Positions 1-9,380 are shown, numbered from the stretch's first letter. The stretch: DNA of 64,000 nucleotides from Henriciella pelagia (GCF_002088945.1 NZ_NCSU01000007.1:496001-560000); one strand, 5' to 3'. Numbers and translations: made by a program. The notes: generated from the letters alone by a model not told the origin.

Positions 1-539
1 GCATGGGCGACATGAATACCCTTCGGTCCAAGCTCGCGCGCCAAGGACTGGGCCAGTGCCCGAAGTGCGAACTTGGCCCCGGCAAAGGCGGAAAAACCGG
101 CCGCGCCGCGCATCGATGCCGTCGCGCCGGTAAAAATGATGGTGCCCGCGCCGCGCGGCAGCATCACCCGCGCCGCCTCACGCCCGGCCAGGAAGCCAGC
201 GAATGCCGCCATCTCCCACACTTTCCGATACACACGAGCCGTGGTCTCGGTGATCGGGAACCGGACATTCGCACCGATATTGAAGACCATGACCTCGACC
301 GGGCCGACCTCCTGTTCCACGCGGTCGAACAGGGCGACCATCTGGTCTTCATCACGCGCATCGCAACCGATGCCGATTGCCTTGCGACCGGAGACGCGGA
401 TATCATCGACCAGTGGCACCACGGCCTCTTCAGTCCGTCTGGTGCAAATCGAGGTCAGGCCTTCCCTGGCAAATCTTCGGGCAATCGCGCCGCCCGTTGC
501 ATCGCCCGCGCCAATTATGATGGCGGCAGGATCAGTCAT
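1..539 (-). CDS. SDR-family oxidoreductase-like protein, 3' end cut by window edge
   Basis: The first 179 codons of a short-chain dehydrogenase/reductase read leftward off the window. The Rossmann glycine motif is near the N-terminus (GAGDATGG, residues 10-17). The active-site region reads FTGATAS followed by FAGAK, with lysine at residue 156. The usual catalytic tyrosine four residues earlier is phenylalanine (F152). From memory of the family, a branch of SDRs carries this F-x-A-x-K form, so it may be a lineage trait and not decay. The ATG at 539-537 is divergent from the HxlR regulator at 590, with an inverted repeat between them. NAD(P) binding is expected; the reaction and substrate are not clear, and classical Tyr-Lys catalysis is doubtful. 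Confidence 0.85.
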   Translation of the reverse strand, partial: MTDPAAIIIGAGDATGGAIARRFAREGLTSICTRRTEEAVVPLVDDIRVSGRKAIGIGCDARDEDQMVALFDRVEQEVGPVEVMVFNIGANVRFPITETTARVYRKVWEMAAFAGFLAGREAARVMLPRGAGTIIFTGATASMRGAAGFSAFAGAKFALRALAQSLARELGPKGIHVAH

Positions 540-545
540 TTGTTC

Positions 546-560
546 GTTCCATTTTGGAAC
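546..560. promoter_or_regulatory. Putative operator palindrome between SDR and HxlR genes
   Basis: GTTCCA-TTT-TGGAAC is a perfect 6-3-6 inverted repeat. It sits 7 bp from the SDR start codon and 29 bp from the HxlR start. HxlR-family dimers bind palindromes in such divergent gaps, so it may be the site for the neighbouring regulator. This is inference from position and symmetry only. Confidence 0.45.
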
Positions 561-589
561 TTTAGCAAATCAGGGTATCACTTGTCACC

Positions 590-937
590 ATGAAATGGAC
601 CGAACTTGACGAAAATTGGTGCCCGGTCGCCCGAACGCTCACGCTGGTTGGTGATCGCTGGACACTGCTCATCCTGCGGGACTGTTTTCTCGGGCGGTCC
701 AAATTTGAGGAGTTTGCCGAGACCACGGGCGCGACGCGGCACATCCTGTCATCGCGCCTGAAACGGCTTGTGACGGCTGGCGTGCTTGAACGTCGCCCTT
801 ATCAGGACAGGCCGAAACGCCATGAATACGTGCTCACCGAAAAGGGCAGGGAATTTGGCCCAGCCCTCATAGCCTTCCGCGACTGGGGCAAGAAGCACAT
901 GCCTGTCCGCCGGACTGCGACAGCGACTAAAGAATGA
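590..937 (+). CDS. HxlR-family winged-helix transcriptional regulator
   Basis: A 115-residue protein with the typical HxlR pattern: an N-terminal Cys (W-C-P-V-A, residue 11), a [12 protein letters not shown] segment, then helix-turn-helix text ending in [20 protein letters not shown] and a beta-wing ([13 protein letters not shown]). Members are small dimeric DNA-binding repressors or activators. The single Cys near residue 11 is common in redox- or aldehyde-sensing members. The gene is divergent from the SDR and probably controls it. Its 3' end overlaps the convergent hslU end by 11 bp. No strong ribosome-binding site is seen before the ATG. Confidence 0.9.
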   Translation: MKWTELDENWCPVARTLTLVGDRWTLLILRDCFLGRSKFEEFAETTGATRHILSSRLKRLVTAGVLERRPYQDRPKRHEYVLTEKGREFGPALIAFRDWGKKHMPVRRTATATKE

Positions 938-2234
938 ACTTCGAGAGGTCGGCGTTTCCGGCAAGATCGGACAGCTGAGCTTCAACATAGTCAGCCGTGA
1001 TCGTGACTGTTTCACCAGAGCGGTCCGGCGCTGTGAAGCTGATCTCGTCCAGTAGACGTTCAAGAACAGTCTGAAGACGGCGTGCACCGATATTCTCGAC
1101 CGTGTCATTGACCCGGACCGCAATGTCGGCAAGTGCATCGATCGCGGCGTCTTCAAAGGTAAGCTCGACCCCTTCTGACTTCATCAGCGCCTCATGTTGC
1201 TTGATCAACGAGGCTTCCGGCTCCACCAGGATGCGGCGCATATCGTCGCGCGACAGGGGCTTCAGCTCCACCCGGATGGGCAAACGGCCCTGCAATTCCG
1301 GCAGCAGGTCTGACGGCTTTGACACATGGAATGCGCCAGACGCGATGAACAGGATGTGGTCGGTGCGCACCGGTCCGCGCTTGGTCGAGACTGTTGTACC
1401 CTCAATCAGCGGAAGCAGGTCTCGCTGCACGCCTTCACGGCTCACATCGGCGCCGCTGCGACCGCTCGATCCGGCGACCTTGTCGATCTCGTCGAGGAAG
1501 ACAATGCCATCAGACTCGACGATGCGCACAGCTTCGCGCGTGACGCTCTCCTCATCGATCAGCTTGTCGGCTTCTTCGGCGATAAGCGGCTTGTAGGCAT
1601 CGCGCACAGTGGTCTTTACGCGCTTGGTACGGCCGCCCATCGCCTTGCCCAGCAGGTCGCTCAGATTGACCATGCCCATTGAGCCACCGCCGCCTGGCAG
1701 ATCCATCATGGGCAGCGGATTGCTGGTGTCGGCCAGCTCGATATCGATGTCCTTGTCATCAAGCTCGCCGTCGCGGAGCTTGCGGCGGAACACTTCGCGC
1801 GTCGATGACTGGGCGTCTTCGCCAACCAGCGAATCGAGAAGACGTTTTTCAGCCGCCTCGCGGGCCTGGTCTTCAACCGACTTGCGACGCTGGTCTTTCA
1901 CCATGCCAATGGCGGACTCGACGAGATCACGAACGATCTGCTCGACGTCCCGGCCGACATAGCCAACTTCGGTGAACTTTGTCGCTTCCACCTTGAGAAA
2001 TGGTGCATTGGCGAGCTTTGCCAGACGGCGGGACACCTCGGTCTTGCCGACGCCAGTCGGGCCGATCATCAGGATATTCTTTGGCGTGATCTCATCACGC
2101 AGCTCTTCGGGAGCCTGCTTGCGGCGCCAGCGATTGCGCAGGGCAAGCGCAACAGCGCGCTTGGCATCGCCCTGCCCTACAATGTGACGATCCAGCTCGG
2201 AGACGATCTCCTTGGGTGTGAGGACAGCTGTCAT
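927..2234 (-). CDS. hslU: ATP-dependent protease ATPase subunit HslU
   Basis: A 435-residue AAA+ unfoldase that feeds proteins to the HslV peptidase in the cytoplasm. Walker A is GPTGVGKT (residues 58-65). The pore loop GYVG (about 91-94) follows the TKFTEV segment. Walker B is [10 protein letters not shown]. The ClpX/HslU C-terminal region carries the [10 protein letters not shown] arginine-sensor segment and ends in SKFIL, which fits the tail that docks into HslV. Length matches the family. The ATG overlaps the hslV stop by 4 bp, so the two are translationally coupled, giving the usual hslVU operon. The 3' end overlaps the HxlR gene. Confidence 0.98.
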   Translation of the reverse strand: MTAVLTPKEIVSELDRHIVGQGDAKRAVALALRNRWRRKQAPEELRDEITPKNILMIGPTGVGKTEVSRRLAKLANAPFLKVEATKFTEVGYVGRDVEQIVRDLVESAIGMVKDQRRKSVEDQAREAAEKRLLDSLVGEDAQSSTREVFRRKLRDGELDDKDIDIELADTSNPLPMMDLPGGGGSMGMVNLSDLLGKAMGGRTKRVKTTVRDAYKPLIAEEADKLIDEESVTREAVRIVESDGIVFLDEIDKVAGSSGRSGADVSREGVQRDLLPLIEGTTVSTKRGPVRTDHILFIASGAFHVSKPSDLLPELQGRLPIRVELKPLSRDDMRRILVEPEASLIKQHEALMKSEGVELTFEDAAIDALADIAVRVNDTVENIGARRLQTVLERLLDEISFTAPDRSGETVTITADYVEAQLSDLAGNADLSKFIL

Positions 2235-2797
2235 GATTTCAGATCCAGTTTCTCGACCGAGAAATTGCCATTGGTGTAGACGCAGATGTCGGCGGCGATT
2301 TCCATGGCGCGGCGACCGAGCTTTTCGGCGTCCTTTTCATAATCGTAGAGCGCACGGGCCGCCGATAGCGCATAATTGCCGCCCGATCCAACCGCGACAA
2401 CATTGTGTTCCGGCTCAAGCACATCGCCCGCGCCTGTAATGACGAGAGTTGTATCCTTGTCGGCAACAATGAGCAGGGCTTCGAGCTTCTGGAGGTATTT
2501 TTCCGTGCGCCAGTCCTTGGCCAGCTCAACCGCGGCTCGCTGAAGCTGGTTGGGGAAGCGTTCGAGTTTCTGCTCGAGCCGTTCAAACAGGGTAAAGGCG
2601 TCGGCTGTTGCGCCGGCGAATCCTGCGAGGATGTCCCCATTACCGAGACGGCGGACCTTGCGGGCATTGCCCTTCATCACGGTCTGGCCCATCGAGACCT
2701 GTCCATCACTCAGAAGTACCACATGGTCTTGCGTGCGAACCGCAAGGATGGTCGTCCCATGCCAGGGCGGCGAATTTTCGTGGGTATAATCAGTCAC
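2231..2797 (-). CDS. hslV: ATP-dependent protease peptidase subunit HslV
   Basis: The proteasome-like threonine peptidase of the HslUV complex. The catalytic threonine follows a short propeptide (P-W-H-G-T-T-I-L; Thr15 with this start). I chose the GTG at 2797-2795, which gives 188 aa beginning M-T-D-Y-T-H-E-N-S, close to family length. An upstream TTG at 2833 would add an Arg-rich stretch not usual in HslV. Neither start has a good Shine-Dalgarno sequence. The core motifs [19 protein letters not shown] and [18 protein letters not shown] are present. It lies first in the hslV-hslU operon, directly after the GGDEF/EAL gene on the same strand. Confidence 0.96.
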   Translation of the reverse strand: MTDYTHENSPPWHGTTILAVRTQDHVVLLSDGQVSMGQTVMKGNARKVRRLGNGDILAGFAGATADAFTLFERLEQKLERFPNQLQRAAVELAKDWRTEKYLQKLEALLIVADKDTTLVITGAGDVLEPEHNVVAVGSGGNYALSAARALYDYEKDAEKLGRRAMEIAADICVYTNGNFSVEKLDLKS

Positions 2798-2848
2798 GAC
2801 GGGTGATGTGGCCCACCGGCGCCGTCTCTGCAAGAGGCTGCGTGTGTC

Positions 2849-4816
2849 TTAGCTTGCTGTCGCTGCGAATTTGGCGCGGTCTTCATTCAGCATGTGAATG
2901 AAACGGTCAAGCGGCACAGGCGCGCTGTAATAGTAGCCCTGGTACTGGTCGCATCCACGCCGACGCAGGAACGCTTCCTGGGCTTCGGTCTCGACGCCCT
3001 CTGCAACCGTCTCCATGCCGAGCGTTTCGGCCATGCCGAGAATCATTTCCACAATCGCCGGGGCCTGCTTGTCGGAATAGAGGCCGGAAATGAACTGGCG
3101 GTCGATCTTGAAGACGTCGAAAGGCAGGCGGCCCAACATGGCAAGGTTTGAGTGGCCGGTGCCAAAATCGTCAATGGCGAGCTTGACGCCCATGGATTTC
3201 AGGGGTCCGACAACATCCTTGAGCCGCTCCGGGTCCGTGACGGCGACGCTTTCCGTAATCTCCAGCTGCATCAGCCGCGGCGGAAGACCAGCTTCGGTCA
3301 TCGCATGGATCAGCATGGTGCCGAGGTCATCGGACTCAAACTGGATGGGCGAAACGTTGATCGCAACGGAGATGCCCGTATGTCCGAGCCGGTGCCAGCG
3401 TGCGGCGGCGCGGCAGGACTGGCGAGCGATCTGAATGCCGATTTCGCCGATCAGTCCAGTCGCTTCGGCAACTGGAATGAACACATTCGGCGAAACGATC
3501 CGCCCACTTTCAAGTTTCCATCGCGCCAGCGCTTCAGCCCCAATGATGCGGCCGGTCCGAAGATCGATCTTGGGCTGGAAGACCGGGATGAAACGCTTGT
3601 TCTCGACGGCGGCGCGCACTTCGGCCTCAAGACGTTTGCGCGCAGCATCCTGGCGGTCGAATTTCGGTGAGTAGAACTGGAAATCCGTGCTGTCGCTGCG
3701 CCGGGCCTGGAAGAGGGCCGACTGGGCACGCTTGCGGATATCAGCCGGCGATTGGCCGTCTTCGGGTATCATGACGATGCCGACCGAGGCCGGCACGCGA
3801 AATTTCTTGCCTGACAGCTGGTAGGGCTGGTTCAGCGTATCGATCAGGTCCCGGACCAGCCGCATGACTTCGGGACGGGCCCCGATGCGATCCACAAGGA
3901 TGGCGAACTCGTCGGACTGAAGCGCAAAGACCTTCCAGCTGCCCGCAGGCACGGCGTGAGCCCGCTCGCGTGAGGCGACAAATTCGGCAATGCGCCGGCT
4001 CATGGTGACATAGGTTTCTGAACCAAGCGCGCTGTCGGCACTTTCAGATATCTGCTGGATCGCGTCGGCGTCGATGAGGATGAAGGAAGACGGGTCCTCG
4101 AAGGCTGAATCGGCGATCGTCTCGGTCAACTGGCGCGTCAGGCTGAGTGAGTTGCCCAGTCCCGTGCGTTCATCAGTATAGGCGGCATTGCTGAGCTTCG
4201 TATTCTCGGCGCGCAGCTTATGCAGCGCGCGAACCGTGCTGGCATGCAGGTGGCGAAACTCCTCAAACAACAGCTTGCGGGAGGACCGTGATGAAAGACC
4301 ATTGCTGACGCGGTCAACCGTATCTGCAATTGACCGCGCCTGAATGGCACCAACCTTCGCAAAACAGTTTGCAAGGGCGAAAAACATGCCGGTCACGAAC
4401 AGGACCGCCGCGAGCATGGCCGGCAGGGGCAAGGGCAGACCGCCAGGGCTCAGACGCAGGGAAATGAGCTCTGCCACCGTCACGCCCGCCTCGGTGACGG
4501 GATAGACCTCGCCTTTCTTCCGAAGTTGAGGGGTGTCAGATCCAGCGATCGCATTGCCCTCGGCATCGACGACCAGCACACGGTCGCCAGCAAATCGCTC
4601 GACCGTCTGGCGCACCTGTTCATAATCGCCTGACGCAACATCGGGGTTAATCGTTCGCACCAGGCGTTCGGCCAGAATGTCGGATTCGGTCTCAGCGCGG
4701 TTTTCTGCAGCAATGACGTAGATCGACGCGAAGGCGACAGACAGGACGAAGCCTAGCAGCGCCGCGCATAGCGGCAGCGCAACTTCGAACTTCATTTTCG
4801 CCACTTGGCGGGCCAT
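2849..4816 (-). CDS. Membrane-bound GGDEF/EAL protein: degenerate GGDEF, intact EAL (c-di-GMP phosphodiesterase)
   Basis: About 655 aa from the ATG at 4816 (an ATG at 4795 is an alternative). Two membrane segments near residues 10-35 and 125-150 enclose a short periplasmic region. A GGDEF domain (about 230-390) has LQSDEF where GG(D/E)EF is expected, so cyclase activity is unlikely and the domain may be regulatory. The EAL domain (about 400-650) keeps its catalytic signature: A-E-A-L-A-R-W, INVSP, EITES, DDFGTG, KIDRQF and AEGVET. The expected reaction is hydrolysis of c-di-GMP to pGpG, affecting the motile/sessile switch. It lies 52 bp upstream of the hslV start on the same strand. Confidence 0.92.
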   Translation of the reverse strand: MARQVAKMKFEVALPLCAALLGFVLSVAFASIYVIAAENRAETESDILAERLVRTINPDVASGDYEQVRQTVERFAGDRVLVVDAEGNAIAGSDTPQLRKKGEVYPVTEAGVTVAELISLRLSPGGLPLPLPAMLAAVLFVTGMFFALANCFAKVGAIQARSIADTVDRVSNGLSSRSSRKLLFEEFRHLHASTVRALHKLRAENTKLSNAAYTDERTGLGNSLSLTRQLTETIADSAFEDPSSFILIDADAIQQISESADSALGSETYVTMSRRIAEFVASRERAHAVPAGSWKVFALQSDEFAILVDRIGARPEVMRLVRDLIDTLNQPYQLSGKKFRVPASVGIVMIPEDGQSPADIRKRAQSALFQARRSDSTDFQFYSPKFDRQDAARKRLEAEVRAAVENKRFIPVFQPKIDLRTGRIIGAEALARWKLESGRIVSPNVFIPVAEATGLIGEIGIQIARQSCRAAARWHRLGHTGISVAINVSPIQFESDDLGTMLIHAMTEAGLPPRLMQLEITESVAVTDPERLKDVVGPLKSMGVKLAIDDFGTGHSNLAMLGRLPFDVFKIDRQFISGLYSDKQAPAIVEMILGMAETLGMETVAEGVETEAQEAFLRRRGCDQYQGYYYSAPVPLDRFIHMLNEDRAKFAATAS

Positions 4817-4958
4817 TTTGGATTGATTTGCCAGAAAATCTACTCGTTTGCCTGCACGCAAATTGCGCCCTGAACGACACAATCGGGCCTAAACTTTAGA
4901 ATTCCGTGAATGAATCTGTTGTATCTCTTTCGATTGAGACGATGTATCAGGCCCCATC

Positions 4959-5555
4959 ATGAGTAAAAATCGTATAGCCACAGTTACGCGGACGACTCGC
5001 GAAACGGACATTACAGTAACCGTCGACCTCGACGGAACCGGCAAGTCCGATATCGAAACAGGTGTCGGCTTCTTCGATCACATGCTGGATTCGCTGTCCC
5101 GCCACAGCTTCATTGATCTCACCGTGAAGGCAAAAGGCGACCTGCACATTGACGCGCACCACACCGTGGAAGACACAGGCATCGTCATTGGCCAAGCGAT
5201 CATGAAGGCGCTCGACGACTTTGCAGGCATCACGCGGTTCGGACATGCCTACATTCCGATGGATGAGACGTTGAGCCGTGCCTCCATCGATCTCTGCAAG
5301 CGGCCATACCTTATCTGGAAGGTCGATTTCCGGCGCGACAAGGTGGGCGATCTCGACACTGAACTTTTCAAGGAATTCTTCCATGCCCTAGCCGGCAATG
5401 GCGGTATGTGCCTGCACATCGAGAACATCTATGGCGAGAACAATCACCACATCGCCGAGAGCTGTTTCAAGGCAACGGCGCGGGCGCTGAAGATGGCTGT
5501 CACGCCGGATCCACGTCTTCAGGGCAAGCCGGCAAGCACCAAGGGCAGCCTCTAG
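4959..5555 (+). CDS. hisB: Imidazoleglycerol-phosphate dehydratase HisB
   Basis: A 198-residue monofunctional IGPD, which removes water from imidazole glycerol phosphate to give imidazole acetol phosphate in histidine synthesis. Metal-binding motifs are FFDHML, A-H-H-T-V-E-D and the second repeat N-N-H-H-I-A-E-S; the metal is Mn in the family. There is no N-terminal phosphatase domain, so this is the usual alphaproteobacterial form. The start [12 protein letters not shown] fits homologues. It heads the his cluster, but an inverted amidohydrolase separates it from hisH. Confidence 0.97.
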   Translation: MSKNRIATVTRTTRETDITVTVDLDGTGKSDIETGVGFFDHMLDSLSRHSFIDLTVKAKGDLHIDAHHTVEDTGIVIGQAIMKALDDFAGITRFGHAYIPMDETLSRASIDLCKRPYLIWKVDFRRDKVGDLDTELFKEFFHALAGNGGMCLHIENIYGENNHHIAESCFKATARALKMAVTPDPRLQGKPASTKGSL

Positions 5556-5556
5556 C

Positions 5557-5689
5557 TCAGCGAAAGCGGCGGTTGCGGCCCAGCAGGACGGTCCGGTTCG
5601 CCGGCCCGTGCGATGCGTCAATGATCTCGATGTGCTGAAAGCCGGCTTTGACAGCGACAAACCTTGTCTCGATCAGGCTTGTCGCCGTC
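5557..5689 (-). pseudogene. Orphan coding-like segment (possible C-terminal gene remnant)
   Basis: Between hisB and the amidohydrolase stop there is a minus-strand open frame of about 43 codons with no ATG, GTG or TTG of its own. It ends at 5557 with ..ASHGPANRTVLLGRNRRFR. Its codons mostly end in G or C (GTC, GGC, ATC, GAG, CTG, CGC), as in real genes here, and the peptide F-V-A-V-K-A-G-F-Q-H-I-E-I-I-D has a beta-strand pattern. The frame runs upstream into the amidohydrolase gene in another register. It may be the tail of a gene whose front was lost when the amidohydrolase arrived, or a frameshifted extension of it. I do not recognise the parent family. Confidence 0.35.
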
Positions 5690-7126
5690 TTACCTGCGAT
5701 AATCCAGCGGCGGGTCGCGGTCGCCGAGCAGGGATTTGTACTCGTAATTCGGGCCTCGCTTGGCTTCGAACTCTTCCCAGGCCGCCTCGATAAGGGCATC
5801 ATTCTGGTAGAGCTCGATTGCAGCGGCCGTCAGCGTCCTGGCTGCCAGATCTGCACCCTTGTGGCCTATCGACATGCCGCTCGCAGCGACAGCCTGCCAG
5901 CTGTGGGCGGACGTGCCGGGAACCCAGGTCGCTGTACGCAGGCCGACTGTCGGTACCGCCCATGACACATCGCCTACATCCGTAGACCCATAGCCCAGTG
6001 AAATCTCGAATGGCTGGACCTCTTCCTGAGAGCCGAGGGCCAGTGCGGGATTGTCGAAGCTTGCAGCCACCTGCTCTGCATAGGCCTGCTCTTCGGCAGT
6101 ATAGGTAATGCCGCCGAGTGCGCGGAGCTTCTCGTCCATCATCCGGGCGAGGGCCTCATTCACCAGAAGCGGGTTGTTGCCGTGAATGATTTCCCATTCG
6201 ACGCGCGTGCCAGTCCCCATTGCAGCACCTTCAGCGGCTTTTTCGAGACGCTGCCAGATCGCATCGACACCATCTGCGTCCGGGTGGCGGACATAGTAGA
6301 AGACTTCAGCATAATCCGGGACCACGTTCGGCGCATTCCCGCCCGACGTGATGACATAGTGCATGCGCGCATCCTGCGGCATGTGTTCATGCATCATATT
6401 GGCCATCATGTTCATCGCCTCGACGCCGTCCAGCGCAGACCGTCCGCGCTCCGGCGCGCCTGCTGCGTGCGCTGAGATCCCGTGAAAGCGGAATTTAGCA
6501 GACCGGTTGGCGAGTGATGTATTGGCAGCGGCAGAGTTCTCATCGTCCGGGTGCCAGTGCATGGCAATATCGACATCCTCGAACAGGCCGGCCCGGGTCA
6601 TGTAGACCTTTCCACTGCCGCCTTCCTCGGCTGGCGTGCCATAAACGCGGATGGTGCCCTCCGCCCCGGTCTCCTCGAGCCAGTGACGGATAGCGATGCC
6701 CGCCGAAACGGATGCAGCGCCGAAGAGATTGTGCCCACAGGCCTGGCCGGCGAGCTTGCCGCTGACAGGATCCCGCGTCGGCGCTTTGCTCTGGTTGATA
6801 CCGGGCAGGGCATCATATTCAGCCAGGATCGCAATGACCGGTTCACCTGAACCATATTCAGCGACAAAGGCCGTCGGGATACCTGCAACGCCTGCGTCGA
6901 TCTCGAAGCCCTCAGCGGCGAGCGTCGATTGCAGCAATTCTGCAGACTTCTTTTCCTGATAGCCAATCTCTGCCCATTCCCAGATCTTGCTGGCCAGGTC
7001 GGCGGTCAGCGCCCGCCTTTGCTGGACGAGCTGGCTGGCCGTATCCGTCGACGGGTCGGCCGCCGCTGCGCCAGCCAATCCGGTAGAAAATATGCCAATG
7101 GACGCGGCGAGTAGCAGGGTGCGCAT
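5690..7126 (-). CDS. Exported M20-family amidohydrolase (AbgB-like)
   Basis: A 478-residue metallo-amidohydrolase with a signal peptide (M-R-T-L-L-L-A-A-S..., cleavage near A-G-A-A-A-A-D), so it is probably periplasmic. M20D metal and catalytic motifs are ILAEYDALPG, G-Q-A-C-G-H-N, T-P-A-E-E-G-G-S-G-K, D-I-A-M-H-W-H-P and, late in the chain, G-Y-G-S-T-D-V-G-D-V-S-W. The dimerisation domain contains S-A-H-A-A-G-A-P. Closest in style to AbgB-type aminobenzoyl-glutamate hydrolases; other acyl-amino-acid substrates are possible. It is inverted relative to the flanking his genes and interrupts that cluster. Confidence 0.92.
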   Translation of the reverse strand: MRTLLLAASIGIFSTGLAGAAAADPSTDTASQLVQQRRALTADLASKIWEWAEIGYQEKKSAELLQSTLAAEGFEIDAGVAGIPTAFVAEYGSGEPVIAILAEYDALPGINQSKAPTRDPVSGKLAGQACGHNLFGAASVSAGIAIRHWLEETGAEGTIRVYGTPAEEGGSGKVYMTRAGLFEDVDIAMHWHPDDENSAAANTSLANRSAKFRFHGISAHAAGAPERGRSALDGVEAMNMMANMMHEHMPQDARMHYVITSGGNAPNVVPDYAEVFYYVRHPDADGVDAIWQRLEKAAEGAAMGTGTRVEWEIIHGNNPLLVNEALARMMDEKLRALGGITYTAEEQAYAEQVAASFDNPALALGSQEEVQPFEISLGYGSTDVGDVSWAVPTVGLRTATWVPGTSAHSWQAVAASGMSIGHKGADLAARTLTAAAIELYQNDALIEAAWEEFEAKRGPNYEYKSLLGDRDPPLDYRR

Positions 7127-7232
7127 GAAGGAACTCCATTGTGGGACTGTGGCGACCTTGCTTCACCGGTCTGGGGATATCAAGCCTTGCCCTCTTCCCC
7201 TTGCTGCAACAGCCGTTTAAGAGCGCGAACAG

Positions 7233-7877
7233 ATGCCCACACTCGCACTCATAGACTATGGCTCCGGCAACCTGCATTCGGCCGAACGTGCACTGCGCGC
7301 TGCATCGACGCTGTGCGAAACGCCAATGGACATCCTTGTCACCGAGGATGCCGAAGCGGTCAGCCGGTCAGACCGCGTGGTCCTACCGGGGGTCGGCCAC
7401 TATGCCGACTGCGCCGCCGGCCTGCGCGCCGTGGACGGCATGGTCGATGCGCTTGAAACGGCCGTCCTGCAACGCGGCGTGCCGTTCCTCGGCATCTGTG
7501 TCGGCATGCAATTGCTGGCCGATCGCGGACTTGAGGATGGCGAGACCGCCGGGCTCGGCTGGGTTGGCGGCGAAGTGGACCGTATCAAGGCGGGACCAGG
7601 CCTCGCGATCCCGCACATGGGATGGAATGCGCTGCAGATACAACAGGATCACCCGGTCCTGACGGGGCTCGGTGATGACCCACACGTCTATTTCACGCAC
7701 TCCTATGGCATGGTCCTGAGCAACAGTGATAACCTTGCCGCAAGCACGGAGTATGGCGCGCCGATCACCGCCGCCATTGCAAAGGCGAATATCTTCGGCA
7801 CGCAGTTTCACCCTGAGAAGAGCCAGCGTGTGGGCCTCAGGCTGCTGGCCAATTTTCTTGAATGGGAGCCGGTATGA
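7233..7877 (+). CDS. hisH: Imidazole glycerol phosphate synthase, glutamine amidotransferase subunit HisH
   Basis: A 214-residue class I amidotransferase that supplies ammonia from glutamine to HisF. It starts MPTLALIDYGSGNLHSAERA. The nucleophile elbow is FLGICVGMQLL (catalytic Cys) and the His-Glu pair is F-H-P-E-K-S near the C-terminus. The oxyanion strand reads VVLPGVGHYADC. The stop overlaps the hisA start by 4 bp (ATGA), so hisH and hisA are coupled. The gap to the divergent amidohydrolase (7127-7232) is the likely promoter region for hisHAFE, though I could not assign a clear -35/-10. Confidence 0.97.
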   Translation: MPTLALIDYGSGNLHSAERALRAASTLCETPMDILVTEDAEAVSRSDRVVLPGVGHYADCAAGLRAVDGMVDALETAVLQRGVPFLGICVGMQLLADRGLEDGETAGLGWVGGEVDRIKAGPGLAIPHMGWNALQIQQDHPVLTGLGDDPHVYFTHSYGMVLSNSDNLAASTEYGAPITAAIAKANIFGTQFHPEKSQRVGLRLLANFLEWEPV

Positions 7878-8617
7878 CAGAGCGGTTTGACCTCTGGCCC
7901 GCCATCGACCTCAAGAGCGGCGAATGCGTACGGCTGATCCGCGGCGAAATGGATCAGGCGACCGCCTTTAATCCTGACCCCGGCGATCAGGCAGCGAGGT
8001 TCAGGGTCATGGGCTTTGACCGGCTGCATGTCGTTGACCTCGACGGCGCCTTTGCCGGGGACAGTGCCAATGGCGAGGCTGTCCGGCGTATTCTCGCGGC
8101 AACGGACGTTCCGGTACAGCTCGGCGGCGGCATTCGCACGCGCGAGCAGATCGATGCTTGGTTGGAAGCAGGCCTTTCACGCGTTATTCTCGGCACGGCC
8201 GCCTTGCGCAATCCTGATCTCGTCAAGTCCGCCGCGCGCGACCTGCCTGGAAAGATCGTCGTCGGCATTGATGCAAAGGATGGCTATGTCGCTGTCGAAG
8301 GCTGGGCGGAAACCTCCGACATGAAGGCGGTCGAGCTCGCCAAAATCTTCGAAGGATGCGGCGTCGCAGGCCTGGTCGTGACGGATATCTCCCGCGATGG
8401 CATGAAAACCGGCGTGAATGTCGCATTTACCAAGGCCATGGCCGAAGCTGTTTCGATTCCGGTGATCGCATCAGGCGGCGTCGCAAGCGTCCAGGATGTG
8501 GTTGCGCTGAAACAATCAGGCTCTGCGCGGCCCATTTCAGGCACGATCCTCGGGCGCGCGCTCTATGATGGCGACATTGATCCCAAACAGGCCATCGAAG
8601 CGGCCCGAAGCAAGTAA
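7874..8617 (+). CDS. hisA: Phosphoribosylformimino-5-aminoimidazole carboxamide ribotide isomerase HisA
   Basis: A 247-residue TIM-barrel that isomerises ProFAR to PRFAR. The start [14 protein letters not shown] is set by the 4-bp overlap with the hisH stop and a GGGAG ribosome-binding site at 7864-7868; an in-frame ATG at 7862 is less likely. Catalytic Asp residues lie in [13 protein letters not shown] and [10 protein letters not shown]. The phosphate-binding loops G-G-G-I-R-T and A-S-G-G-V-A-S are present. It forms the next-to-last step before cyclisation by HisHF, which flank it. Confidence 0.96.
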   Translation: MTERFDLWPAIDLKSGECVRLIRGEMDQATAFNPDPGDQAARFRVMGFDRLHVVDLDGAFAGDSANGEAVRRILAATDVPVQLGGGIRTREQIDAWLEAGLSRVILGTAALRNPDLVKSAARDLPGKIVVGIDAKDGYVAVEGWAETSDMKAVELAKIFEGCGVAGLVVTDISRDGMKTGVNVAFTKAMAEAVSIPVIASGGVASVQDVVALKQSGSARPISGTILGRALYDGDIDPKQAIEAARSK

Positions 8618-8618
8618 C

Positions 8619-9380
8619 ATGCTGAAAACGCGCATCATTCCCTGCCTCGATGTCAAAGATGGCCGCACAGTCAAAGGCGTAAACTTTGTCGGCTTGCGCG
8701 ATGCCGGAGACCCGGTCGCGCTCGCCAAGGCCTATGATGCCCAAGGCGCCGACGAACTCTGTTTTCTCGATATTACGGCCAGCCATGAGGGCAGGGGAAC
8801 GATGCTGGACGTTGTGCGACGGACAGCCGAACAGTGTTTCATGCCGCTCACAGTCGGCGGAGGGGTGCGTTCGGCCGGTGATCTGGTGCAGCTTTTGCGT
8901 GCCGGGGCTGACAAGGTGGCCATCAATTCAGCCGCCGTTGCCAATCCAGCAGTGATCGCCGAATGCGCCGCCAAGGCCGGCAGCCAGGCCGTTGTGGTCG
9001 CGATTGATGCGCGCAAGGCCGGCGCAAGCTGGGAAATCTTCACGCATGGCGGTCGAAAGCCGACCGGTATTGACGCAATCGAATTCGCGAAAGAGGCGCA
9101 GAAGCGCGGCGCGGGCGAGATATTGCTCACCTCCATGGACAAGGATGGCACCAAGTCCGGCTTTGATATCCCGCTGCTCAAAGCCGTCACATCTGCCGTC
9201 AGTATTCCGGTAGTTGCCTCAGGCGGTGCCGGCTCAGCGGCCGACCTGGCCCCGGCCATCCTTGAGGGCGGCGCAAATGCTGTGCTTGCAGCATCAATCT
9301 TTCACTTTGGCGAGGTAAGCTTATCTGAGGCCCGAAAAGCGCTTGCAGATGCGGGTGCTCCCGTCAGACCATTTGAATGA
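8619..9380 (+). CDS. hisF: Imidazole glycerol phosphate synthase, cyclase subunit HisF
   Basis: A 253-residue TIM-barrel that joins ammonia from HisH to PRFAR, giving imidazole glycerol phosphate and AICAR. The start [20 protein letters not shown] is one base after the hisA stop. The catalytic Asp pair is in C-L-D-V-K-D-G-R and V-V-A-I-D-A-R-K. Phosphate loops are V-G-G-G-V-R-S and A-S-G-G-A-G-S. The C-terminal [11 protein letters not shown] is typical. It acts as a complex with HisH (7233-7877). Confidence 0.97.
   Translation: MLKTRIIPCLDVKDGRTVKGVNFVGLRDAGDPVALAKAYDAQGADELCFLDITASHEGRGTMLDVVRRTAEQCFMPLTVGGGVRSAGDLVQLLRAGADKVAINSAAVANPAVIAECAAKAGSQAVVVAIDARKAGASWEIFTHGGRKPTGIDAIEFAKEAQKRGAGEILLTSMDKDGTKSGFDIPLLKAVTSAVSIPVVASGGAGSAADLAPAILEGGANAVLAASIFHFGEVSLSEARKALADAGAPVRPFE

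Noticed and set aside
2231-2833. Longer hslV starting at the TTG at 2833
   Set aside because: It adds an Arg-rich extension before a natural GTG start that gives the family length; neither start has a good ribosome-binding site, so some doubt remains.
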